Part shown: positions 51,980 to 61,691 of the stretch, one piece after another
Numbering within the stretch: the first letter of the stretch is position 1
Layout: each line of letters opens with the position of its first letter
Assembly (NCBI RefSeq): GCF_024105665.1
Contig: NZ_JAAAMK010000007.1
Location: 1 to 64,000 of the forward strand
Source of the DNA: Aliihoeflea aestuarii
Lineage (GTDB): Bacteria; Pseudomonadota; Alphaproteobacteria; Rhizobiales; Rhizobiaceae
Direction of reading: 5' to 3'
DNA: 64,000 nt
Program-made: the position numbers and the translations under genes
The notes under the pieces: generated by a model
What the model was told of the DNA's origin: nothing
Seen by the model: only the letters and a program-made list of their open reading frames with translations
Database searches by the model: none

Positions 51980-52909
51980 TTATGGCGACAGCCGCTTGCG
52001 CTCCCGTTCGCGAAACGCGCCGGGCGTCATGCCGGTCTGGCGGCGGAAGAAGCGATTGAAATAGGCGGGATCCGCAAAGCCGAGAGAGAACGCGATCTTG
52101 GCTATCGGCGATGGCGTGAAGATCAGGTCGCGCCGGGCCGTTTCCAGCGTGCGGCGGTCGAGAAGCATCTGGACGCTCAATCCCGTCGCATTACGCACGA
52201 CCCTGTTCAGATGCGTGGGGGAGATGCCGAGGCGGCCGGCAAGGAAGGTGACGGATGGCCGGTCACGAAAATGCGTGTCGATCACGGTCAGAAGCGCTTC
52301 GATGCGCTGTCGCCCGATGCCACCTGAAGGTGCCGGTCCGTTTGCGCCGACATTACGCGTGAGCGCCACGAGCGCCTCTGTCATCAAGGGTTCCAGCAGC
52401 AGGGATCGCCCGGCCGCGCGACCGGCAAGTTCGACATTGATCCGCTCGATGGATTCGACGGCTCGCTGGGCTTCTGCGTCTTCCCTTCCGATCTCGACGA
52501 TGCGGAGTTGCGAGGCGAAACGGGCGATCTCCGGATCGGCAGCGGTCAGCGTGCGCAGGCGATCGGCAAGCGCGGTGACGACCAGCCCGTCGATGTCGCG
52601 GGTGAAGCGAAAACCATGCGCGGCGTCCGGCGGTATGAACAGGATGACGGGCGCCTCGAAACGGCGCGTTCCGCTTTGGGTGACGATCTCTCCCGAACCG
52701 GTGGGCAGAAGAAAAATCTGGAAGAACTGTTCGTGGCGATGAAGGGCAATCTCCCAATTGTGCAGGTGCGTGCGATCCGCGATCGGTTCGCAGTGCAGCC
52801 AGAAATCTGCGGGATCGTCGGCTTTCTCATCGAAGAGGCGATAGGAGGGAACATCGGGCGCATGGATCATCATGGTCGGATAATGCAATCGGATGATGCT
52901 TCTGTCCAT
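51980..52909 (-). CDS. pobR: AraC-family activator, PobR type
   Basis: A 309-residue AraC-family regulator. The N-terminal half is a cupin-like effector domain (HLHNWEIALHRHEQFFQIFLLPTG, RFEAPVILFIPPDAAHGFRF); the C-terminal 100 residues carry two HTH motifs (VTFLAGRLGISPTHLNRVVRNATG and IAKIAFSLGFADPAYFNRFFRRQTGMTPGAFRE). It is divergent from pobA with only 57 bases between, the usual arrangement for the AraC-type PobR of rhizobia, which activates pobA on 4-hydroxybenzoate. Confidence 0.88.
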   Translation of the reverse strand: MDRSIIRLHYPTMMIHAPDVPSYRLFDEKADDPADFWLHCEPIADRTHLHNWEIALHRHEQFFQIFLLPTGSGEIVTQSGTRRFEAPVILFIPPDAAHGFRFTRDIDGLVVTALADRLRTLTAADPEIARFASQLRIVEIGREDAEAQRAVESIERINVELAGRAAGRSLLLEPLMTEALVALTRNVGANGPAPSGGIGRQRIEALLTVIDTHFRDRPSVTFLAGRLGISPTHLNRVVRNATGLSVQMLLDRRTLETARRDLIFTPSPIAKIAFSLGFADPAYFNRFFRRQTGMTPGAFRERERKRLSP

Positions 52910-52912
52910 TGA

Positions 52913-54133
<1,221 letters not shown>

Positions 54134-54142
54134 GAGGGTCTT

Positions 54143-54535
54143 ATGAGCGAGAAATCCGAACGCTACGATCAGGGAATGGCGACACGCCGTTCGGTATTGG
54201 GCGGTTCCTACGTCGATGCCGCGACGAAGAAGCCGAGCGCTTATGACGAGCCGTTCCAGACACTGATCACCGAGGCGGCATGGGGGCATGTGTGGTCGCG
54301 CGATACGATCACGAAGCGCGAGCGCTCGATGATGACGCTGGCGCTGCTGGCCGGGCTCGGTAATTTCGAGGAACTGGCGCTGCATACGCGCGCTACAGCC
54401 AACACCGGCGCGACACCCGACGACATCATGGAAGCGATGCTCCATGTCGCGATCTATGCAGGCGTGCCGCGCGCCAATCACGGGATCAAAGTGGTGAAGC
54501 AGGTGCTGGCCGAGATGGAGACGGAAAAGGCATGA
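54143..54535 (+). CDS. pcaC: 4-carboxymuconolactone decarboxylase
   Basis: A 130-residue protein of the CMD/AhpD-like fold which decarboxylates 4-carboxymuconolactone to 3-oxoadipate enol-lactone. [34 protein letters not shown] and [33 protein letters not shown] are the family's words. AGGAGG precedes the ATG. It overlaps pcaH by four bases. No pcaD (enol-lactone hydrolase) is in the window, so the next step is encoded elsewhere. Confidence 0.94.
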   Translation: MSEKSERYDQGMATRRSVLGGSYVDAATKKPSAYDEPFQTLITEAAWGHVWSRDTITKRERSMMTLALLAGLGNFEELALHTRATANTGATPDDIMEAMLHVAIYAGVPRANHGIKVVKQVLAEMETEKA

Positions 54536-55287
54536 GCGACGTCCGCAATTCCAACCTCAAGCCGGAAACGGGCGCGTTCTTCCAGCGCGACCGCGACTGG
54601 CACCCGGCGGCGTTCACGCCGGGCTACAAGACCTCCGTGCTGCGATCGCCGCAAAAAGCATTGCTGTCGCTCGACAATACGCTGTCGGAGATCACCGGCC
54701 CGGTGTTCGGCCACAACATTCTCGGCGAGCACGATAACGATCTCATCACCAATTTCGCCAAGCCCGGCGAAATGGCGATCGGCCCGCGCATCATCGTCTA
54801 TGGGCGCGTGCTCGACGAGCGCGGCAAAGGCGTGCCGGGCGCGCTGCTCGAATTCTGGCAGGCCAATGCGGGCGGGCGCTACCGCCACCGCAAGGAAGGC
54901 TATATCGCGCCGCTCGACCCGAATTTCGGCGGCTGCGGACGCACGATCACCGACGAGGACGGCAATTATTCCTTTCGTACCATCCAGCCCGGCCCCTATC
55001 CGTGGCCGAACGGCATCAACGACTGGCGGCCAGCGCATATCCACTTCTCGGTCTTCGGACACGGTTTCGCGCAACGCCTGATCACGCAGATGTATTTCGA
55101 TGGCGACCCGATGATCTGGCAATGCCCGATCGTGAAGACGATCAACGACCGCGCTGCGATCGAAGCACTGACGGCGGCGCTCGACCGCGAGGCGACGATC
55201 CCGATGGATTCGCGCGCCTACAAGTTCGACATCGTGCTGCGTGGCCGCCGCTCGACCATGTTCGAGAACCGGATGGAGGGGAATTGA
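54532..55287 (+). CDS. pcaH: Protocatechuate 3,4-dioxygenase beta subunit
   Basis: A 251-residue subunit that holds the catalytic ferric iron for intradiol cleavage of protocatechuate. The four ligands are all present: Tyr117 in GGRYRHRK, Tyr156 in GPYPWPNG, and His169 and His171 in PAHIHFS, with the same spacing as in the Pseudomonas enzyme (39 and 13 residues). The gene normally lies directly before pcaG; here a toxin-antitoxin module of about 500 bases separates them. Confidence 0.95.
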   Translation: MSDVRNSNLKPETGAFFQRDRDWHPAAFTPGYKTSVLRSPQKALLSLDNTLSEITGPVFGHNILGEHDNDLITNFAKPGEMAIGPRIIVYGRVLDERGKGVPGALLEFWQANAGGRYRHRKEGYIAPLDPNFGGCGRTITDEDGNYSFRTIQPGPYPWPNGINDWRPAHIHFSVFGHGFAQRLITQMYFDGDPMIWQCPIVKTINDRAAIEALTAALDREATIPMDSRAYKFDIVLRGRRSTMFENRMEGN

Positions 55288-55306
55288 TTTGCGATTTTCG
55301 CGAAAT

Positions 55307-55330
55307 TGAATACATTGAATACATGTATTC
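55307..55330 (+). promoter_or_regulatory. Palindromic operator in front of the antitoxin gene
   Basis: GAATACATGTATTC (55317-55330) is a perfect 14-base palindrome, and TGAATACAT is repeated directly at 55307-55315 and 55316-55324. The site overlaps the expected promoter and ends 13 bases before the antitoxin ATG, with AGGAGG in between, so the antitoxin (alone or with the toxin) probably autoregulates here. The AT-rich island contrasts with the GC-rich pca genes around it and supports recent insertion. Confidence 0.75.
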
Positions 55331-55343
55331 ATAGGAGGCTGCG

Positions 55344-55571
55344 ATGCCCACATCGGTTAGACTGAAACCGGAAATCGAAGCACGTCTTGATGCGTTGGCT
55401 GCAAAGACCGGGCGCACGAAGGCGTTTTATCTCAGGCAGATCGTCGAAGACGGCATCGACGATCTGGAGGATTACTATCGTGCGGAAGAGATATCCAAGC
55501 GGATTCGGCGTGGAGAGGAAACGACCAAGCCGCTTGAGCAGGTGATGCGTGAACTTGGCCTGGACGATTGA
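55344..55571 (+). CDS. RelB/ParD-like ribbon-helix-helix antitoxin
   Basis: A 75-residue protein: MPTSVRLKPEIEARLDALA opens a ribbon-helix-helix DNA-binding domain (1-45, with GRTKAFYLRQIVEDGIDDLED), followed by a charged tail that should wrap the toxin. It is TraY/RHH antitoxin-like (DUF6290 or RelB type). It overlaps the toxin gene by 23 bases, as usual for such modules, and carries its own palindromic operator upstream. Confidence 0.88.
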   Translation: MPTSVRLKPEIEARLDALAAKTGRTKAFYLRQIVEDGIDDLEDYYRAEEISKRIRRGEETTKPLEQVMRELGLDD

Positions 55572-55821
55572 GGTGTCCGTTGCCGCGGAACGGCAACTTT
55601 CAAAAATGGACCGTGCAATCGCCAAGCGCGTGACGCGATACCTTATCGAAAGAGTGGGCGGTACGAACAACCCGCGCGCACTGGGCAAACCACTTCAAGG
55701 AAATTTGCAGTCCTATTGGAGCTATCGCGTCGGCGACTATCGGCTGATCTGCGAAATTCAGGATCATCATTTGGTGGTCCTCGTCATCGATATCGGCCAT
55801 CGCCGGGAAGTTTATCGTTAG
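55549..55821 (+). CDS. RelE/ParE-family toxin
   Basis: A 90-residue RelE-fold toxin, probably a ribosome-dependent mRNA nuclease: LAWTIEVSVAAERQLSKMDRAIAKRVTRYL, then NPRALGKPLQGNLQSYWSYRVGDYRLICEIQDHHLVVLVIDIGHRREVYR. The basic and tyrosine residues of the C-terminal part (YRVGDYRLI, HRREVYR) match the active-site pattern of RelE-type enzymes. It starts with GTG inside the antitoxin gene. It is immediately before pcaG (13 bases), so pcaG transcription must pass through it. Confidence 0.88.
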   Translation: MNLAWTIEVSVAAERQLSKMDRAIAKRVTRYLIERVGGTNNPRALGKPLQGNLQSYWSYRVGDYRLICEIQDHHLVVLVIDIGHRREVYR

Positions 55822-55833
55822 AAGGAGTTCATC

Positions 55834-56448
55834 ATGGCTCAATCGCTCAATCGCCTGAAGGAATCCGCTTCGCAAACGGCTGGTCCTTACGTCCACATCG
55901 GGCTGACGCCGAATTTCGCCGAGATCGACGGCGTCTATGGCGAGGACCTCGGCATCTCCATGGTCAACGACAAGACCAGGGGCGAGCGCGTCACCATCGT
56001 CGGGCGCATCTTCGACGGAACCGGAACGCCGCTGAGGGATGCGCTGGTCGAGATCTGGCAGGCGGATGCCGCCGGCCTTTACAACTCACCGTCTGAAATG
56101 CGCGGCTCGGCGGACCCCAACTTCACCGGCTGGGGACGGTGTGCGACGAATATGGACAATGGCGAGTTCCGCTTCGAGACGATCAAGCCCGGCTCGGTGC
56201 CGTTCAAGGATGGCCGCGGCCAGGCCCCGCACGTCTCGTTCTGGATCGTTGCGCGCGGCATCAATCTCGGTCTCAACACGCGCATGTATTTCGGCGACGA
56301 GGACGAGGCCAACGGAAAGGACCCGGTGCTTGCGCGCGTCGAGCATCGGTCGCGCGTCGCGACGCTGATCGCGCCGCGAGAGGGCGACACGTTCCGCTTC
56401 GACATTCATCTGCAAGGCGAGAAGGAAACGATCTTCTTCGACATCTGA
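55834..56448 (+). CDS. pcaG: Protocatechuate 3,4-dioxygenase alpha subunit
   Basis: A 204-residue subunit that completes the (alpha-beta)n dioxygenase with PcaH. It has the same fold, SQTAGPYVHIGL at the start and DALVEIWQADAAGLYN..GWGRCATN in the core, but not the iron ligands, which is normal for the alpha chain. AAGGAG precedes the ATG. It is separated from pcaH by the toxin-antitoxin pair but is still followed directly by pcaB. Confidence 0.94.
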   Translation: MAQSLNRLKESASQTAGPYVHIGLTPNFAEIDGVYGEDLGISMVNDKTRGERVTIVGRIFDGTGTPLRDALVEIWQADAAGLYNSPSEMRGSADPNFTGWGRCATNMDNGEFRFETIKPGSVPFKDGRGQAPHVSFWIVARGINLGLNTRMYFGDEDEANGKDPVLARVEHRSRVATLIAPREGDTFRFDIHLQGEKETIFFDI

Positions 56449-56456
56449 GGTCTGTT

Positions 56457-57518
56457 GTGAGCATATTGCCTTTCGATCATCCATTTCTGTCCGGCCTTCT
56501 CGGCGACGAGGAGATAGGTTCGCTGTTCGCTGCCGAGGCCGATATCGGCATGATGGTCCTTTTCGAGCGCGCGCTGGCCGAGTTTCAGGCGAAAGCCGGT
56601 GTAATTCCGGCCGATGCGGGGATGGCGATCGACAGGCAACTTGCGGATTTCGTCGCGGACGTGGACGATTTGCGCGCAGGGACGGCGCGTGACGGCGTTG
56701 TGGTTCCATCGCTGGTCAAGCAATTGCGGCAGGCGGTCGGCGATCCCCATGCGTCCTATGTGCATTTCGGCGCGACCAGCCAGGATGTGATCGACACGAG
56801 CCTGGCGCTTCGCCTGACGACCGCGGCGGCGTTGCTCGAACAGCGGCTGAAGCAGGTCATCGAGGTGCTCGCCAAGATCGAAGCGCGCGACGGGCAGATC
56901 GAGACGATGGCGCATACGCGCATGCAGGCGGCGATTCCGGTGCCCGCTTCCCGCAAGATCGCAAGCTGGCGCAATCCGCTGGTTCGTCACCGCGAAAGAC
57001 TGGCGGAGGTCGTCGATGGTATTCGGGTCCTGTCGTTTGGCGGGGCAGCCGGTACATTCGAAAAGCTGGGCGAGAAGGGGCCGGTGGTATCGGCACTTCT
57101 CGCGAAGCATTTCGGCCTCTCACAGGCCATACCGCCGCCTCATAGCGAGCGCGACGGCCTCACGGTCTTCGCCTCGTGGCTCTCGCTGGTCACGGGGAGC
57201 CTCGGCAAGACGGGGCAGGACATTGCGCTGATGGCGCAGAACGAAATCGGCGAAGTGAAGCTGGCAACGGGCGGTGGTTCGTCGGCGATGCCGCACAAGG
57301 TGAATCCCGTTGGCGCGGAAACGCTCGTGTCACTTGCCCGTTTCAATGCGACGCTCGTTGCGGGTATGCACCAGTCGCTCGTCCATGAGAACGAACGGTC
57401 CGGCGCGGCCTGGACGCTCGAATGGATGCTCTTGCCGCAGATGGTGATTGCGACAGCGGCCTCCCTGCGAACCGCCGAAAGCCTGCTCGGCTCGGTATCG
57501 TTCGTCGCCCGGGCCTGA
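56457..57518 (+). CDS. pcaB: 3-carboxy-cis,cis-muconate cycloisomerase
   Basis: A 353-residue member of the fumarase/aspartase superfamily that lactonises 3-carboxymuconate to 4-carboxymuconolactone, the substrate of PcaC. The superfamily signature GSSAMPHKVNPVGAE is intact, as is YVHFGATSQDVIDTSLALRL. It starts at GTG 56457, nine bases after the pcaG stop; the longer in-frame extension lies within pcaG. Many relatives have about 350 residues, so it is full length. It ends three bases from the convergent paaZ. Confidence 0.93.
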   Translation: MSILPFDHPFLSGLLGDEEIGSLFAAEADIGMMVLFERALAEFQAKAGVIPADAGMAIDRQLADFVADVDDLRAGTARDGVVVPSLVKQLRQAVGDPHASYVHFGATSQDVIDTSLALRLTTAAALLEQRLKQVIEVLAKIEARDGQIETMAHTRMQAAIPVPASRKIASWRNPLVRHRERLAEVVDGIRVLSFGGAAGTFEKLGEKGPVVSALLAKHFGLSQAIPPPHSERDGLTVFASWLSLVTGSLGKTGQDIALMAQNEIGEVKLATGGGSSAMPHKVNPVGAETLVSLARFNATLVAGMHQSLVHENERSGAAWTLEWMLLPQMVIATAASLRTAESLLGSVSFVARA

Positions 57519-57521
57519 TTT

Positions 57522-59552
57522 CTACATCGCATTCATGGTCAGAAGCTCGTAGCTTGCGACCTGCTCGTCGTCCTGATTGTAGACGCCGACATCCCAGCGC
57601 ACCTCGCCATATTCGTCGTTGCGGCGTGCTTTCTGCTTGGCCGTGAGCCGCACCTTTAGCGTGTCGCCCGGCGATACCGGCTTCATGAAGCGAAGATTGT
57701 CGAGGCCGTAATTGGCGAGCACCGGGCCGGGCGCGGGCTCGACGAAGAGACCGGCTGCGAAGGACAGGATGAGGTAGCCGTGGGCGACGCGGCCGGGGAA
57801 GAACGGGTTCGCCTTCGCCGCTTCCTCGTCCATATGCGCGTAGAAATTGTCGCCGGTGAATTCGGCGAAATGCTCGATGTCTTCCAGCGAGACCGTGCGC
57901 GCCTCTGTCCGCAAAGTGTGGCCTATTTCAAGATCGCCGAAAGTCAGGCGGAACGGATGCGTGTCCTTTTCAAGTGTTTTCGAGCCGGGCGTCCAGCTTT
58001 TGGTGATCGCCATCAAAAGGTCGGGGCTACCCTGGATCGCGGTGCGTTGCATGTAGTGCATGACGCCCCTTATGCCGCCCATTTCCTCGCCGCCGCCGGC
58101 ACGGCCGGGGCCACCATGGATCATGTGGGGCAGGGGCGAACCATGGCCCGTCGCGTCTTTTCCCGTGTCGCGGTTGGCGAAATAGAGACGGCCGTGAAAC
58201 GCTCCGGACATTTCCACGACCTTGCGGGCGACCGCGCCGTCATGGGTGAAGACCGACGCGACGAGCGAGCCTTGGCCGCGATTGGCCAGTGCCAAAGCGT
58301 GGGTGAGATCGCGATAGCCCATGACGGTCGAGACCGGGCCGAAGGCTTCGACTTCGTGAACGTCTTGTGCGCCGTCCGGGTCGGCGCATTCGAAAAGGAT
58401 CGGCGAGAAGAACGCGCCGGCTTGCGCATCCGCATTCGCCACTTCGACGGAGTCCAGATCACCGAATGCGAGTCGTGCATCTTGGCCGATGCGCTTTGCC
58501 TTTTCGCGGACGTCGTCGCGCTGCGCGTGGCCTGCGAGCGCGCCCATGCGGGTCGCCTCGTCGCGCGGATTGCCGATGGTGGTTTTCGACAGCCGATCCG
58601 ATAGCGCTTCGATCACCGCGCTTCTGTGCGCGTCAGGCACGATGATGCGGCGGATGGCGGTGCATTTCTGGCCCGCCTTGGTAGTCATTTCCCGATGCAC
58701 TTCCCTGATGAAGGCATCGAATTCCGGCGTGCCGGGCGTGGCATCCGGTCCAAGAATTGAGGCGTTGAGCGAATCCTGTTCGGCAACGAACCGCACGGAG
58801 TTCTTCAGGAGATTTGGATTGGCGCGCAACATCATGGCGGTCGCGGCCGAGCCGGTGAAGGAAACCACGTCCTGAAGGGTCAGCCGGTCGATCAGGTCGC
58901 CCGTCGAACCGGCGATGAACTGAACCGCACCTTCGGGCAGAATGCCGCTTTCAACGATCATGCGGAACGCGGCTTCGGTGAGCCATGCGGTCGACGAAGC
59001 GGGCTTCACGATGGCCGGAACGCCCGCGAGCAGCGTGGGGGCGAGTTTTTCCAGCATGCCCCAGACGGGAAAGTTGAAGGCATTGATGTGAAGCGCGACG
59101 CCTTGCAGCGAGGTGGCGACATGCTGGCCGACGAAATTCCCGGAGCGCGAAAGCTGTTCCAACCCGCCATCAATGTAGATCGTGTCGTCTGGTAGTTCGC
59201 GCCGACCCTTCGAGGCATAGACGAATAGCGTTGCGATGCCGCCGTCGATGTCGATCATCGAATCGGCTTTGGTCGCGCCGGTTTCGTAGGAAAGCTCGTA
59301 CAGCGCCTCGCGCCGGTCGTTGAGATATTGTGCCAACGCCTTCAAAAGATGCGCGCGCTGGTGGAAGCTCATCGCGCGGAGCGCCGGCCCGCCCGCATTG
59401 CGCGCATGGTGTGCCATTGCACCGAAGTCGAGGGCACCTGAGCCGATCTCGGCGACGACCTCACCCGTCACCGCGCTTTTCAGGCTGGAAATGCGACCCG
59501 CAGGCGCAATCCATTCGCCCTTAGCGAAGCTTTGCAACGACAATACGCTCAT
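57522..59552 (-). CDS. paaZ: PaaZ, oxepin-CoA hydrolase / 3-oxo-5,6-didehydrosuberyl-CoA semialdehyde dehydrogenase
   Basis: A 676-residue bifunctional enzyme of phenylacetate degradation. The N-terminal aldehyde dehydrogenase has the general base Glu258 (FVAEQDSLN) and nucleophile Cys297 ([12 protein letters not shown]), both in place. The C-terminal MaoC-type hydratase has [32 protein letters not shown]. It opens the oxepin-CoA ring and oxidises the resulting aldehyde. The ATG at 59552 gives the family start. It is divergent from paaI; the shared region holds a likely PaaR operator. Confidence 0.95.
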   Translation of the reverse strand: MSVLSLQSFAKGEWIAPAGRISSLKSAVTGEVVAEIGSGALDFGAMAHHARNAGGPALRAMSFHQRAHLLKALAQYLNDRREALYELSYETGATKADSMIDIDGGIATLFVYASKGRRELPDDTIYIDGGLEQLSRSGNFVGQHVATSLQGVALHINAFNFPVWGMLEKLAPTLLAGVPAIVKPASSTAWLTEAAFRMIVESGILPEGAVQFIAGSTGDLIDRLTLQDVVSFTGSAATAMMLRANPNLLKNSVRFVAEQDSLNASILGPDATPGTPEFDAFIREVHREMTTKAGQKCTAIRRIIVPDAHRSAVIEALSDRLSKTTIGNPRDEATRMGALAGHAQRDDVREKAKRIGQDARLAFGDLDSVEVANADAQAGAFFSPILFECADPDGAQDVHEVEAFGPVSTVMGYRDLTHALALANRGQGSLVASVFTHDGAVARKVVEMSGAFHGRLYFANRDTGKDATGHGSPLPHMIHGGPGRAGGGEEMGGIRGVMHYMQRTAIQGSPDLLMAITKSWTPGSKTLEKDTHPFRLTFGDLEIGHTLRTEARTVSLEDIEHFAEFTGDNFYAHMDEEAAKANPFFPGRVAHGYLILSFAAGLFVEPAPGPVLANYGLDNLRFMKPVSPGDTLKVRLTAKQKARRNDEYGEVRWDVGVYNQDDEQVASYELLTMNAM

Positions 59553-59583
59553 CGATCTCTTCCTCAAATTCGCTCTTATTATT

Positions 59584-59599
59584 GACCGTCCGGCCGGTC
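59584..59599. promoter_or_regulatory. Probable PaaR operator between paaZ and paaI
   Basis: GACCG-TCCGGC-CGGTC is an inverted repeat with two 5-base arms in the 82-base gap between divergent paaZ and paaI, followed by a purine-rich ribosome site. PaaR-type TetR repressors of other bacteria bind ACCGACCGGTCGGT-like words, from memory. A TetR gene of the PaaR kind follows paaI, so this is the likely site that responds to phenylacetyl-CoA. Confidence 0.5.
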
Positions 59600-59634
59600 T
59601 ATGCAAGCGTCGGTCCGTGCTGGAGGATCGTGAA

Positions 59635-60069
59635 ATGCTGACGCCATACGAAATTGCCGAGAAAAGCGCGGAGGCGATGTGGGCGAATGACGACGCGTCC
59701 AAATGGCTCGGCCTGTCGCTCGATGCCGTCGGGCCGGGAACGGCGACGATGTCGTTGACGGTCGAGCGACAGCACACCAATGGGCACGACATCTGCCATG
59801 GCGGCTTCATCTTCACGCTGGCTGACAGCGCGTTTGCCTTTGCCTGCAATTCCTACAACCAGATCGCGGTCGCGCAGCACAATACGATCAGCTTCCTGCG
59901 GCCGGGCAAACTCGGTGACCGGCTGACAGCCGAAGCGCGCGAATTGACGCGCTCGGGACGCTCGGGGCTCTACGATGTGCGCGTTACCGATCAGGACGGC
60001 CATGTCATCGCGGAGTTTCGCGGCGCGTCGCGGGTCATCGACGGCCGGCATTTCATCGCAGAGGACTGA
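59635..60069 (+). CDS. paaI: PaaI hotdog thioesterase
   Basis: A 144-residue hotdog thioesterase that releases dead-end hydroxyphenylacetyl-CoA and ring-hydroxylated phenylacetyl-CoA to free CoA. Active site QHTNGHDICHGGFIFTLADSAFAFACNSYN is standard PaaI. TGGAGGA lies seven bases before the ATG at 59635. It is the first gene of a rightward group with paaR, 1 base apart, and paaX. A second, more distant hotdog enzyme is at 40543. Confidence 0.92.
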   Translation: MLTPYEIAEKSAEAMWANDDASKWLGLSLDAVGPGTATMSLTVERQHTNGHDICHGGFIFTLADSAFAFACNSYNQIAVAQHNTISFLRPGKLGDRLTAEARELTRSGRSGLYDVRVTDQDGHVIAEFRGASRVIDGRHFIAED

Positions 60070-60070
60070 C

Positions 60071-60664
60071 ATGGCCCGCAGCCGCGCTAAGGATTACGAC
60101 GACAAGCGCTCCGCGCTTTTGCATCGGGCCGCCGAGATTTTCGCGCGCGAAGGTTTCGATCGTGCCTCGATGTCGCGACTGGCCGCCGAGTGTGGCGTGT
60201 CGAAGGCGCTGCTCTATCATTATTACGCGTCGAAGGACGCGCTGCTGTTCGATATCGTCGAAAGCCATTTGAAGATGCTGATCGAGGCCGTGCGCGAGGC
60301 GGATGCCGACGAGCCGGAGCCGCAGGCGCGGCTTCATGCTCTGGTCGCGGCGCTTTTGGAGGCGTATCGCGATGCGGATGCCGAGCATCGGGTCCAGATC
60401 GAGGGATTGCGGCTTTTGCCGCCAGACGAGCAGGATAAGCTCAAGGCACTGGAGCGCGAATTGGTGACGATTTTCGCGGATGCGATCCGCGCGCTCAACC
60501 CGGATGCATTCGAGGGCAAGGCCCTGCTCAAGCCGGTGACGATGAGCCTCTTCGGCATGCTCAACTGGTTCTATATGTGGTTCCGCGATGATGGCGCCGT
60601 CAGTCGCGCCGAGTACGCGGCGCTTGCCACGCAACTCATCGTTGGCGGCGTGCGATCCTTGTGA
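60071..60664 (+). CDS. paaR: PaaR-like TetR-family repressor
   Basis: A 197-residue TetR repressor. HTH: LLHRAAEIFAREGFDRASMSRLAAECGVSKALLYHYYASKDALLFDI (about 16-62). The ligand domain matches the phenylacetyl-CoA-responsive PaaR group in size and place. It is translationally coupled to paaI (TGACATG). A different, GntR-like regulator, PaaX, follows, so the cluster appears to have two layers of control. Confidence 0.85.
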   Translation: MARSRAKDYDDKRSALLHRAAEIFAREGFDRASMSRLAAECGVSKALLYHYYASKDALLFDIVESHLKMLIEAVREADADEPEPQARLHALVAALLEAYRDADAEHRVQIEGLRLLPPDEQDKLKALERELVTIFADAIRALNPDAFEGKALLKPVTMSLFGMLNWFYMWFRDDGAVSRAEYAALATQLIVGGVRSL

Positions 60665-60704
60665 CCTGCTTGCAGGCGGCCGCGCCTCGTGCGAAGGCGA
60701 AACC

Positions 60705-61568
60705 ATGGCCTTGCCCTTGAACCCTGCGCAGCGCGCGCTCGAAAGCATGATCGACCGGCTCCATCGACGGGGTCGGCTTCGGGTCGGGTCGCTCGTGATC
60801 ACCATGTTCGGCGATGCGGTGGTGCCGCGCGGCGGACGCGTCGCGCTCGGCGTGTTGCAGGACGTCATGGGGCGGCTGCGCGTGGAGCCGGGCGCGTTGC
60901 GCACGGCCATGTCGCGTCTGGCTTCCGACGGATGGGTGATCCGCGAGCGTGAGGGTCGCAACGCCTATTACCGTCTGGCGGAAGAGGGGCGCCACGCCTT
61001 CGATCGCGCGACGCGTCGCATCTATGCAGGTGGGCCGCCCGTCTGGAACGGTGCATGGACCGTGGCGATCGCGCCGCCGGACGACGCGGATGGCGTGCTG
61101 ACCGACGCGGTCGGCCTCGGCTTCGTGCGTGTGAACGGGAACGTCTATCTGCGGCCCGAAACGGAAGGCGTGCCGGAAATCGGCGAAGCGCTTTCGGGCG
61201 CGCTCATCGTACACGGATCGAGCGCCGAGCATCCCGAGGCGTTTCATCTGCTTTGGCCCTCGCGTGAAATCGGCAACGCCTATCGCATGCTGATCACCGA
61301 TGTCGCAGCGCTGGGGACCGCTATCGAGGGCTGTGATGGTCTTGGGGGGCTGGACGCCATGGCCGCGCGCATTTTGCTCATCCACGATTGGCGGCGCATC
61401 GTTCTGCGCGATCCGGGGCTTCCGAGCCAGCTTCTGCCGGCGGATTGGCCCGGCGAGGAAGCGCGTGCGATGGTGCGCCGGATACACGCCGGTCTCAGTC
61501 CTGCCAGCGAAGCCTGGCTCGACGCGGCAGGCGTTCCGCAAAGGGCGAAATCGCACGGATTTTCCTGA
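60705..61568 (+). CDS. paaX: PaaX-type repressor
   Basis: A 287-residue repressor that in E. coli shuts paa genes until phenylacetyl-CoA binds. The family's winged-helix N-terminus is there (SLVITMFGDAVVPRGGRVALGVLQDVMGRLRVEPGALRTAMSRLASDGWV), as are the central NGAWTVAI and C-terminal LIHDWRRIVLRDPGLPSQLLP. GAAGG precedes the ATG by about eight bases. It lies 40 bases behind paaR and 120 bases before paaA. Two paa repressors in one cluster is unusual. Confidence 0.9.
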   Translation: MALPLNPAQRALESMIDRLHRRGRLRVGSLVITMFGDAVVPRGGRVALGVLQDVMGRLRVEPGALRTAMSRLASDGWVIREREGRNAYYRLAEEGRHAFDRATRRIYAGGPPVWNGAWTVAIAPPDDADGVLTDAVGLGFVRVNGNVYLRPETEGVPEIGEALSGALIVHGSSAEHPEAFHLLWPSREIGNAYRMLITDVAALGTAIEGCDGLGGLDAMAARILLIHDWRRIVLRDPGLPSQLLPADWPGEEARAMVRRIHAGLSPASEAWLDAAGVPQRAKSHGFS

Positions 61569-61615
61569 GCTCAGTTCACGCACCGTCATCGGCTCCTAAT
61601 TCCTCGATTTAGATA

Positions 61616-61653
61616 TGTTACGAAAATTTGCATTTCATGCGAATTATTGTTAC
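61616..61653 (+). promoter_or_regulatory. AT-rich promoter region with inverted repeat before paaA
   Basis: TTTGCAT-TTC-ATGCGAA (61627-61643) is an inverted repeat with 7-base arms and one mismatch, flanked by TGTTAC at 61616-61621 and 61648-61653. It stands about 50 bases before the paaA start, in an AT-rich island. It is a good candidate for a PaaX (or PaaR) operator and the promoter of paaA onward, but no published consensus could be checked. Confidence 0.4.
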
Positions 61654-61691
61654 ATATAGAGGATCGGATTGGAGCCGATACGGAGGATGCC

